A stretch of DNA of 8,302 bases from Halobacteriovoraceae bacterium (GTDB lineage: Bacteria; Bdellovibrionota; Bacteriovoracia; Bacteriovoracales; Bacteriovoracaceae). The stretch is taken from NCBI GenBank assembly GCA_018663815.1, contig JABJPQ010000596.1, positions 1-8,302 on the forward strand. The letters are read 5' to 3'. The translations under genes and the position numbers were made by a program. Shown piece by piece: positions 1 to 5,465 of this stretch (its first letter is position 1; each line of letters begins with the position of its first letter). The notes below the pieces were generated by a model. The model was given only the letters and a program-made list of their open reading frames with translations. It ran no database searches and was not told the DNA's origin.

Positions 1-199
1 CTGAAAAAACAAGTCCATACGGCTCGGTCCCCTGAGCCTCCATTAATTTATCCCAAGCAATGTTTCCGTCTTCAGCAACATCAATATTTTCAAAACCAAG
101 TTTTTCTAAAAATGAAGAAAGAGCAACTCGATAAGTGCTTACATCATCAACAATTAAAATTCTTTTTTGCTTTAAAATATCTGCTTTTGATTCACTCAT
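1..199 (-). CDS. CheY-like response regulator receiver domain (N-terminal part, cut by window edge)
   Basis: My translation of the minus strand from the ATG at 199 gives 66 residues running off the window. They read as the first half of a receiver domain: strand 1 with the acidic pair ILIVDDVS (Asp18, Asp19), then STYRVALSSFLEKLGF as helix 1, AEDGNIAWDKL as strand 2/helix 2, and YGLVFS as strand 3. In CheY proteins strand 3 is followed directly by the phosphoacceptor Asp. The last visible base is G, as expected for the Asp codon. Receiver domains accept phosphate from a histidine kinase; a chemotaxis CheY is the closest resemblance, but a DNA-binding or enzymatic output domain beyond the edge cannot be excluded. 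The start is supported by AGGAA (205-209) 5 nt upstream. It has its own promoter (239-267), so it is probably not part of the fabI operon. Confidence 0.88.
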   Translation of the reverse strand, partial: MSESKADILKQKRILIVDDVSTYRVALSSFLEKLGFENIDVAEDGNIAWDKLMEAQGTEPYGLVFS

Positions 200-238
200 T
201 TTATTTCCTATTTTTCAAACTCATTTAATATTTACGTC

Positions 239-267
239 ATTATACTTTCTAATCGATTTCTTATCAA
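239..267 (-). promoter_or_regulatory. sigma70-type promoter of the receiver-domain gene
   Basis: On the minus strand TTGATA (267-262) and TATAAT (244-239) are separated by exactly 17 nt. This gives 5/6 and 6/6 matches to the sigma70 consensus. The predicted transcription start is near 232, leaving a leader of about 33 nt before the ATG at 199. The rest of the 200-308 spacer holds no convincing intrinsic terminator for the upstream AEC gene. Confidence 0.75.
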
Positions 268-308
268 TATATCTTAACCTTAATTAGGTCTTTGGCCGAT
301 TAAAAAGA

Positions 309-1208
309 TCAAATAATATAGTTTAACAGTGGTAGTGTTATAAAAGCTATAATCAACCCATACCCAACTAAAGAGGTCGATAAATCATTTTCTAAGTTAA
401 CACTCATAGCAAGTGCCCCTGCTGTAATCATAGGAGGCATTCCTGACTGCAGTACCGATACAGACAATGCCAAGTGTTGTAAACCACTAATCTTCACAAA
501 AAGGAACGCAATAGTCGGTAAAATGATTAATTTTATTGTTAATCCAACTCCAAGAGGTACCAGCTGTTGCTTACTAAGCCTATATTTCATTTGATAGCCA
601 ACAGCAATCATCGCACAGGGAATTAATGTCACTGAAATATTTTTAAACAGCAGCTCCAAAAGAGTTGGCATTGGTAGGTAAATAAAAATAAAACCAAAAA
701 TCAAAGCGATAAATGGTGGAAACTTAAGTAATCCATAAAGTGCACCACTCAAGCTTTTCTTCTCTTGGGATGAATACCGAGGGACAAGAAAGGCCATAGT
801 ACCAATAAACGCCAATCCAGATCCTAACTGATCATACAAGACCGCATAAGGAACGGCTTTTGCTCCCCAAAAAAGCGTCACCATCGGTGTTCCTAAAAAA
901 GCGGTATTTCCCAAGCATGAAACAATTAGTAAAGCCCCTTTAACAGATCTGCTAAATTTAAAAATTGAGCAGGCCCATAAAACTAAAACAATATTTAAGC
1001 CGTACAAAACCCAATGTGAAAGAACAGGAAAAATAATCGCACTTGAAATGGGAAGGCTAGGAATACTGATTAAAATCATTGCTGGTAATGATACTCGCAA
1101 CACAAACATATTTAATACTGCTGCTGTATTTTCGGGAAAAGAACGTGAGCGTTTCATCAAAGTTCCAACACCGATCAAGAAAATAATCAATGTAAAACTT
1201 TCAAGCAT
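309..1208 (-). CDS. AEC (auxin efflux carrier) family transporter
   Basis: This is a 299-residue, strongly hydrophobic protein with about ten predicted membrane segments arranged as two halves around a polar linker (about residues 143-155, SSQEKKSL). The first half carries the family-typical GNTAFLGTP loop (100-108). The second half carries QSGMPPMITAGALA (254-267), the counterpart of the conserved 'MP..' motif in the last third of AEC proteins. Bacterial AEC members are secondary carriers, several of which move malate, malonate or other small carboxylates; the substrate cannot be read from sequence. The length is normal for bacterial members (about 300). The ATG overlaps the last codons of the upstream glycosyltransferase-like gene by 8 nt, and AAAGG lies 8 nt before it, so translation is probably coupled. 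It is the last gene of the operon; no clear terminator follows. Confidence 0.9.
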   Translation of the reverse strand: MLESFTLIIFLIGVGTLMKRSRSFPENTAAVLNMFVLRVSLPAMILISIPSLPISSAIIFPVLSHWVLYGLNIVLVLWACSIFKFSRSVKGALLIVSCLGNTAFLGTPMVTLFWGAKAVPYAVLYDQLGSGLAFIGTMAFLVPRYSSQEKKSLSGALYGLLKFPPFIALIFGFIFIYLPMPTLLELLFKNISVTLIPCAMIAVGYQMKYRLSKQQLVPLGVGLTIKLIILPTIAFLFVKISGLQHLALSVSVLQSGMPPMITAGALAMSVNLENDLSTSLVGYGLIIAFITLPLLNYII

Positions 1209-2193
1209 CCTCTGTACCTTTAGTTTTTTTCTCTATAAAATCATGAAGATCATCAAAAATTTTGGCATAATTAAAATCCCCACCTTGAGAGTACAATGGA
1301 TCTTTAACAGAGAAGTTTCTAACCTCTCCTAAGGAATAAGCTGGTCCACATACTTGTAAGTTTTCATTTTTGTTTAATAAAAAAACCTGACTTCCGCAAT
1401 AGGAAGCAATATTTAAAAGAGGTGAATCATTTGTCACAAAGCCCATAGCGTAAGAGATGAGTTTTCCAAATTCTATATTAGATTTATAAACAAATATTTT
1501 ATAATTATTTTTAGCCGGTAATGATTTAATAAAGCCGTTCAATATTTCTTCTTGTTCAAACTCCGGAATTGATTCACACATAAACACAAAACTTTTATTT
1601 GTAAAAAGGTCTACAAAATCTTTCCACTCTGGATTTACCTCTCCATCCTTAGTCAGGTCAAGGTTAATCAGCATATAAGGATTTTCATTCCAATCAGCAT
1701 AAACAGCTGGCATATTACGAGAGTAGACGGATGATAAATTAGGGATTTCTTCAAAAACTCCCTTCAAAAGCTCAAATACCTGCTCTGAAATATGTCTTCC
1801 ATTTAACTTAGGAATTTTTGTATTTAAAAACCACCCATTTTTTCCTAACGCATAACCAATCTTTTTTTCTGCACCTAAATTTTTACCAATACTTGCATCA
1901 ACAAAACTGTCTGTAGTTGAAATAAAATAATCAAGATGATAAATTTTAAAATTTGCACAAGCTCTATGCATAGTAAAAATTGTCTTTAAGTCTTCAGCTT
2001 CAAGCTCATGATAATAAGCGTGAAAGGGAAGTAGATTCAAAACATCAATGCCATCTTTCAAAGAAATCAAATGAAGATTCAAAATTTGATCTTCATCCAT
2101 TTTTTCTTTAATTTTTTTAACTAGTACATGCAAAAAAGGAAATGTGAGAACCCTCTCTCTTACATCATTAGGAAGTTTAATCGCGATGTTCAT
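1201..2193 (-). CDS. Heptosyltransferase-like (GT9-type GT-B) protein
   Basis: This 330-residue cytosolic protein resembles ADP-heptose:LPS heptosyltransferases (GT family 9). The N-terminus, IAIKLPNDVRERVLTFPFL, is laid out like the family's first strand and loop ('GDV' region), and Asp10 falls where the catalytic Asp lies. Residues 112-137 (IGYALGKNGWFLNTKIP...RHISEQ) match the GT9 'RIGF..GRG.LL...P....RH' stretch. VTNDSPLLNIASYCGSQVFLL (253-273) matches the C-terminal nucleotide-sugar binding segment 'TNDTG..HLA...G.P.VAL', with Asp256. The central segment (172-200) lacks the usual basic motif seen in many GT9 members, so it is divergent and its donor sugar is uncertain. A role in LPS core or another surface glycan is the likeliest inference. 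The start overlaps the upstream EI24-family gene by 17 nt and has no strong Shine-Dalgarno, pointing to coupled translation. Confidence 0.72.
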   Translation of the reverse strand: MNIAIKLPNDVRERVLTFPFLHVLVKKIKEKMDEDQILNLHLISLKDGIDVLNLLPFHAYYHELEAEDLKTIFTMHRACANFKIYHLDYFISTTDSFVDASIGKNLGAEKKIGYALGKNGWFLNTKIPKLNGRHISEQVFELLKGVFEEIPNLSSVYSRNMPAVYADWNENPYMLINLDLTKDGEVNPEWKDFVDLFTNKSFVFMCESIPEFEQEEILNGFIKSLPAKNNYKIFVYKSNIEFGKLISYAMGFVTNDSPLLNIASYCGSQVFLLNKNENLQVCGPAYSLGEVRNFSVKDPLYSQGGDFNYAKIFDDLHDFIEKKTKGTEDA

Positions 2194-2908
2194 TATTATT
2201 AACCCATAAAACAGTGAAATAACTAGTTGCTAAAGAAGGAACTATAATATTCACAATTGGTATTGCCACCAAGATCATAAAAAAGCCTCCTCCAACAATA
2301 TAACTAAGTAAGTTCTTTCTTAAATCTTTTCTGCAGTTTGAAAGGTTAAGTCCATGTCTTGACCACGAATAATCAATAAATCCAATTGCAAGCAAGACAA
2401 CGGTAACAAGGACGCTAAAAGGTGTTAGCAAAGGAATATATCCCAACAGCAAAGCAATGATAGACAAACTTACAATAAAAAATATTTTTTTAATTTCGTT
2501 AAGTAATGTTGGCAATATTTTAGAAATGACCCCTTCAAAGCTGCCGGCAAAGCTTGGAAGTTTTTCATTGAGAACTAATTTTTCAATACGAGAGCTTAAA
2601 ATATCATTAAAAGGGCTGGCAATTAGTGCGAGTATTAATACAAAGGTCCAATTAATAATAAAATACAGCATAATTGTTAAGATACTTACAACGAGATAAT
2701 AAACAATTTGTCCAAAAGTTCCATTTGATAAATATTGTTCAATGTATTGATTTCCCCATGACAGTGCCGAGGAAAAAAAAGCCCTACCTAAAAAATAATA
2801 AAGGGCACATCCTATGACAACCGGTATCGATGCAAGTAATAAAGAAACTTTATCTTTTAAGATTAATTTATAAGAAGGTCCGAATGACGTAAAAGCATTT
2901 ACCAACAA
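2177..2908 (-). CDS. EI24/CysZ-family integral membrane protein (TTG start)
   Basis: This 243-residue membrane protein has hydrophobic segments at roughly 22-41, 68-97 (long, possibly two), 142-160, 164-180 and 203-226. The family signature is visible: ALIASPFNDILSSRIE (94-109) corresponds to the 'A.P..d.l...ve' amphipathic stretch. GFIDYSWSRHGLNLSNCRKDLRKN (176-199) corresponds to the 'Y.dyp..r.g..f...r..l..n' cytoplasmic segment, followed by a Gly-rich turn and a last helix with IPIVNIIVPSLATSY. The family includes CysZ, a sulfate permease, but members without a cysteine-synthesis context are common, so a substrate is not claimed. The start is TTG at 2908: no ATG or GTG lies at a usable place, and a strong Shine-Dalgarno (2916-2922) sits 7 nt upstream. 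Only one base separates it from the fabI stop. Confidence 0.82.
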   Translation of the reverse strand: MLVNAFTSFGPSYKLILKDKVSLLLASIPVVIGCALYYFLGRAFFSSALSWGNQYIEQYLSNGTFGQIVYYLVVSILTIMLYFIINWTFVLILALIASPFNDILSSRIEKLVLNEKLPSFAGSFEGVISKILPTLLNEIKKIFFIVSLSIIALLLGYIPLLTPFSVLVTVVLLAIGFIDYSWSRHGLNLSNCRKDLRKNLLSYIVGGGFFMILVAIPIVNIIVPSLATSYFTVLWVNNNEHRD

Positions 2909-2909
2909 A

Positions 2910-3680
2910 TTAAAATCCCCCTAAAATACTTAAGCCACCATCGACATAGATTATTTGTCCTGTAACTCCATCAGAAAGATCACTGGCCAAAAAGGTTGCC
3001 GTTCCACCAACGTCTTTAGGTGTAACATTTCTACGAGTGGGTGCAACTTGTTCTGTTTGGCTCAATAAACCTTTAAAACCAGATATTCCAGAAGAGGCTA
3101 ATGTCTTTATTGGCCCCGCAGAAACACAATTAACTTTAATTCCTTTTGGCCCTAAATCATTCGCTAAATATCTTGTACTTGCTTCTAGGGCTGCTTTCGC
3201 AACTCCCATGACATTATAATTTGTAATAACTTTTTGGGATCCATAATAACTCATACCCATAATTGATCCCCCCTCATTCATAATCGGAACAAGAGAGTTG
3301 GACAAGCCAACCAATGAAAAAGCAGAGACATCGCAGGCTAATTGAAAGCCAGCTCGTGAAGTTTTAACAAATGAATCTTTTAAATCTGCTCTATCTGCAA
3401 AAGCAATTGAGTGAACGAGTATATCAAAATTATCCCAGTGCTCTTTCACTTGTTCTTGAACATTTAAGTAATGCTCATCTTGTGTCACATCCATTTCAAA
3501 AATAAAATCAGCTCCTACCTCTTGTGCCAAAGGCTCAACCCTTCTTTTTATTCCTTCGTTTACATACGATAGTGCCACCCTTGCACCGTGCTTTTTAAAT
3601 TCTTTAGCAATTCCCCAAGCAATTGACTTATCATTTGCAACACCAAAAATAAGTGCTCTTTTTCCTTCTAATATCTTCAT
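2910..3680 (-). CDS. fabI: Enoyl-[acyl-carrier-protein] reductase (NADH-type)
   Basis: FabI catalyses the last step of each fatty-acid elongation cycle, reducing trans-2-enoyl-ACP with NAD(P)H in the cytosol. The 256-residue length is typical. The Rossmann nucleotide loop is the FabI-specific form, GVANDKSIAWGIA (13-25), and the FabI signature triad is Tyr145, Tyr155 and Lys162 (SYYGS...YNVMGVAKAALEA). SAGPIKTLASSGI (187-199) forms the substrate-binding loop, and DGGLSILGGF closes the protein. The position equivalent to E. coli Gly93, where substitutions affect triclosan and diazaborine binding, is Ala92 here (HSIAFA); Ala at this site also occurs naturally in drug-sensitive FabIs such as that of Staphylococcus aureus. 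AAGG lies 7-8 nt before the ATG. fabI is the first gene of a four-gene operon and is divergent from hpf. Confidence 0.97.
   Translation of the reverse strand: MKILEGKRALIFGVANDKSIAWGIAKEFKKHGARVALSYVNEGIKRRVEPLAQEVGADFIFEMDVTQDEHYLNVQEQVKEHWDNFDILVHSIAFADRADLKDSFVKTSRAGFQLACDVSAFSLVGLSNSLVPIMNEGGSIMGMSYYGSQKVITNYNVMGVAKAALEASTRYLANDLGPKGIKVNCVSAGPIKTLASSGISGFKGLLSQTEQVAPTRRNVTPKDVGGTATFLASDLSDGVTGQIIYVDGGLSILGGF
2916..2922 (-). promoter_or_regulatory. Shine-Dalgarno of the EI24-family gene, inside the 3' end of fabI
   Basis: The minus strand reads AGGGGGA (2922-2916), a strong match to the anti-Shine-Dalgarno, followed by 7 nt and then TTG at 2908-2906. The motif is built from the Gly-Gly codons at the FabI C-terminus. 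It decides the TTG start and implies reinitiation by ribosomes finishing fabI. Confidence 0.7.
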
Positions 3681-3842
3681 TTTCCGACCTTTTTAGTTTG
3701 CGTATTTACACTGGCAAGGATTGTCTCAAATCATTGTATAATTGCAAATAAAATCCTCTCCTTAGACCCTTGACGAAGCTGTTCCACGCACCATATTAGT
3801 TATGAAGGAAGTACATAATTACTTCTAATTAAAGGAGAAAGC
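3681..3842. promoter_or_regulatory. Divergent promoter region between fabI and hpf
   Basis: This 162-nt spacer must drive both fabI (leftward) and hpf (rightward). For hpf, TTGACG (3770-3775, 5/6 match) pairs with a weak -10, either TATTAG (3794-3799, 18-nt spacing) or CATATT (3792-3797, 16-nt spacing). A perfect TATAAT at 3737-3742 on the plus strand lacks a good -35. For fabI, the minus strand offers TTGAGA (3729-3724) with TAAATA (3708-3703) at a short 15-nt spacing, or TTGCAA (3747-3742) with GACAAT (3725-3720) at 16 nt. I cannot choose between these from sequence alone. Confidence 0.5.
3808..3825 (+). repeat. Short inverted repeat in the hpf leader
   Basis: GAAGTA (3808-3813) and TACTTC (3820-3825) are perfect reverse complements separated by CATAAT. 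They could form a 6-bp hairpin that a G-T pair would extend to 7 bp. The hairpin would end about 6 nt before the hpf Shine-Dalgarno AAAGGAGA (3831-3838). It could be an operator or a weak leader hairpin; chance occurrence is possible in AT-rich DNA. Confidence 0.4.
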
Positions 3843-4130
3843 ATGAAAGTTAGTGTTGCATTTCACAATGTTGATCGCAGTGACGCACTTGTCTCGTTTA
3901 TTGAGAAAAAATCTCATCAAGTTAAAAAGTTATTGTGGCCAGGTGAAGAATTATGCTGGGTAGTTGAACATAGTGCTAAACAGTTTGAGCCAAAGGCAAA
4001 GCTCATATTAAAAAACAAAGTTATCGATGTTAGTGCTAAAGCAGGAGATGTTTTTAGTGCGGTTAACTTAGTTATCGAACGAGCAAAGCGAGTCATTAGG
4101 GATGATCACAGAAAGTTAAAAAATCTCTAA
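3843..4130 (+). CDS. hpf: Ribosome hibernation promoting factor, short form (HPF/RaiA family)
   Basis: This 95-residue protein is a single HPF/YfiA domain without the C-terminal dimerisation extension of long HPF. It therefore matches the short E. coli-type HPF/RaiA length. The order of elements fits: an N-terminal strand (MKVSVAFHNVDRSDALVSFIEKKSHQVKKLL), a basic strand (KAKLILKNKVIDVSAKAGDVFSAVNLVIERAKRVI) matching the family's 'a.i...g..i.a.a...dmyaAid.l..kl.rql' pattern, and a basic C-terminal helix (RDDHRKLKNL). Such proteins bind the decoding centre of the 30S subunit and inactivate ribosomes in stationary or starved cells. AGGAGA lies a few nt before the ATG, an excellent ribosome binding site. 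It is a single-gene unit divergent from fabI. The symbol could equally be raiA. Confidence 0.88.
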   Translation: MKVSVAFHNVDRSDALVSFIEKKSHQVKKLLWPGEELCWVVEHSAKQFEPKAKLILKNKVIDVSAKAGDVFSAVNLVIERAKRVIRDDHRKLKNL

Positions 4131-4150
4131 GCTTGTAAACATGAATATAA

Positions 4151-4232
4151 CCTGAGCGAATTTCATTTCATTTCAACAGTTTCTTATTTTTTCTAAAGAT
4201 TTTCCCACCATCCCACCTCATATTCGCTCAGG
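4151..4232 (+). other. Unexplained 82-nt element: 11-bp inverted repeat closing a pyrimidine-rich loop
   Basis: CCTGAGCGAAT (4151-4161) and ATTCGCTCAGG (4222-4232) are exact reverse complements. The 60 nt between them contain only two G residues on the plus strand, three tandem TTTCA units (4161-4175, the first sharing one base with the arm) and a C-rich tandem 8-mer (TCCCACCA/TCCCACCT, 4203-4218). It lies 20 nt after the hpf stop and 84 nt before the hisC start. No T-run follows either arm, so it is not a standard intrinsic terminator. It could be a small RNA, a 3' UTR structure of hpf, a leader of hisC, or a binding site. Neither function nor transcribed strand can be fixed from the sequence. 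The rest of the 4131-4316 spacer holds only the hisC promoter candidate and ribosome binding site. Confidence 0.5.
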
Positions 4233-4283
4233 ATGCACGACAGCAAACATTAATAACTGGTGGTACTTTTAAATAGATCAGTA

Positions 4284-4289
4284 TATAAA
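4284..4289 (+). promoter_or_regulatory. Candidate -10 box for the hisC operon
   Basis: TATAAA (4284-4289, 5/6 match) is the best -10 in the spacer, about 28 nt before the GTG. The hexamer 17 nt upstream (4261-4266) matches the -35 consensus poorly, so the promoter would be weak, activator-dependent or recognised by another sigma factor. Confidence 0.35.
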
Positions 4290-4304
4290 ATAGCCTCATA
4301 GCAC

Positions 4305-4310
4305 AAGGAG
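4305..4310 (+). promoter_or_regulatory. Shine-Dalgarno selecting the GTG start of the aminotransferase
   Basis: AAGGAG is followed by 6 nt and then GTG at 4317. An ATG at 4312 lies only 1 nt from the motif and reads ATG TCG TGA, so the GTG is the real start. Confidence 0.75.
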
Positions 4311-4316
4311 AATGTC

Positions 4317-5450
4317 GTGACGCAAAAAAGATTGATCCCTGAGTACCTGGATAAACTTCAAACCTATAAAGCTGGTAAACCTATTGAAGAGGTTGCCCGT
4401 GAAAAAGGACTCACAAAAATCACCAAACTTGCAAGTAACGAAAACCCTCTTGGACCAAGTCCATTTGCAATTCGTGAAATGACCAATGCTCTGTGGGACA
4501 TTCATCGCTACCCTGACATGCACGCAACTGATTTTAAAAATAAACTTTGTGAAGTCTACAAAGTTAAACCGGAAAATATTATTCTTGGAAATGGTTCAGA
4601 GGGAATCATGGCTTATATCGCAAGGGCTTTCATTCAACCGGGCGACGAAGTTTTGACAGCCGAAAAAACCTTTATTGGTTTTCATATTTTAGCCACTGGT
4701 GCAGGTGCTAAAATGGTAACATGTCCACGTACTGAAGACATGCGCTATGATGTAAAGGCTCTCGCAAAAGCTGTTAATGAAAATACCAAAGTTCTTTATA
4801 TTGCAAACCCTGACAATCCAACCGGAACTTATATCACCGAACAAGAATTTGATTTTCTCATGCAATATGTCCCTAAACATACTATCGTTATTCTAGATGA
4901 AGCTTATTTTGAATTTGCCCAGTCTACTTGGGATTATCCTGATTCAATGAAATATCGCTATGACAATGTTATTACTCTAAGAACTTTTTCAAAAGCTTAT
5001 GGGCTTTCAGGAATAAGAGTTGGGTATGGTTTTGGCAATGCTGAGTTTATAACGGCTTTGCACAAAGTTAAACTTCCTTTTGAGCCAAATTTAATTGCCC
5101 AAAAAGGAGCGGTTGGAGCTTTAACAGACTATCCACACCTTGAAAGATCTATTCGAAATAATACCAAACGATACTATGAAACATTAAAATTCCTAGACCA
5201 AAAAGATTTTAATCCAATTCGATCTGTAACAAATTTCATTTGTTTTAAAACCGGTTCTACTGAGGCCAGTGATTACCTCTTTGAAGAACTCCTTAATCAT
5301 GGAGTCATCATTAGACCACTTAAGGCTAACAATATGCCTGATTGGGTAAGAGTTTCTATCGGTCTAAAAGAAGAGATGAGTCACTTTTTTAGCGCTATGG
5401 AAGAAGTTCTTCCTGAGTATGATAAAAAATTTGGACGTCCAAAACAATAA
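4317..5450 (+). CDS. hisC: HisC-type PLP aminotransferase (histidinol-phosphate or aromatic aminotransferase)
   Basis: This is a 377-residue fold-type I PLP enzyme of the HisC branch. Visible motifs are KLASNENPLGPSP (37-49), the substrate-side YPD (65-67), GNGSEGI (91-97) for the PLP phosphate, NPDNPTG (164-170), DEAYFEF (194-200), the Schiff-base lysine Lys226 in TFSKAYGLSGIRVGYG (223-238), and WVRVSIG (343-349) with the carboxylate-binding Arg345. HisC converts imidazole-acetol phosphate and glutamate to histidinol phosphate, but HisC-like enzymes also transaminate tyrosine and phenylalanine. The downstream FAH-family and flavin-reductase genes, and the absence of other his genes here, favour the aromatic option as an inference. 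The start is GTG with AAGGAG (4305-4310) 6 nt upstream; the nearby ATG at 4312 is out of frame and stops after one codon. The gene ends with tandem TAA TAA. Confidence 0.9.
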   Translation: MTQKRLIPEYLDKLQTYKAGKPIEEVAREKGLTKITKLASNENPLGPSPFAIREMTNALWDIHRYPDMHATDFKNKLCEVYKVKPENIILGNGSEGIMAYIARAFIQPGDEVLTAEKTFIGFHILATGAGAKMVTCPRTEDMRYDVKALAKAVNENTKVLYIANPDNPTGTYITEQEFDFLMQYVPKHTIVILDEAYFEFAQSTWDYPDSMKYRYDNVITLRTFSKAYGLSGIRVGYGFGNAEFITALHKVKLPFEPNLIAQKGAVGALTDYPHLERSIRNNTKRYYETLKFLDQKDFNPIRSVTNFICFKTGSTEASDYLFEELLNHGVIIRPLKANNMPDWVRVSIGLKEEMSHFFSAMEEVLPEYDKKFGRPKQ

Positions 5451-5465
5451 TAAAGTGAGAGTAAA

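Noticed and set aside
200..308. Possible terminator in the spacer after the AEC gene (ACCT...AGGT and GGTC/GGCC pieces).
   Set aside because: Stems are only about 4 bp and no T-run follows; only the receiver-gene promoter is convincing here.
1048..1332. Plus-strand open frame of 94 codons opposite the AEC and GT9-like genes.
   Set aside because: It is antisense to two well-supported genes, has no ribosome site and no protein-like pattern.
4151..4232. The inverted repeat as an intrinsic terminator for hpf.
   Set aside because: The 60-nt loop is too large and neither arm is followed by a T-run on its own strand.
4312..4320. ATG TCG TGA just before the aminotransferase GTG start, a possible start-stop regulatory ORF.
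   Set aside because: The ATG is only 1 nt from the Shine-Dalgarno, too close for initiation; most likely chance.
4296..4880. Minus-strand open frames of 75 and 63 codons opposite the aminotransferase gene.
   Set aside because: They are mirror frames of a clearly conserved enzyme and lack start signals.
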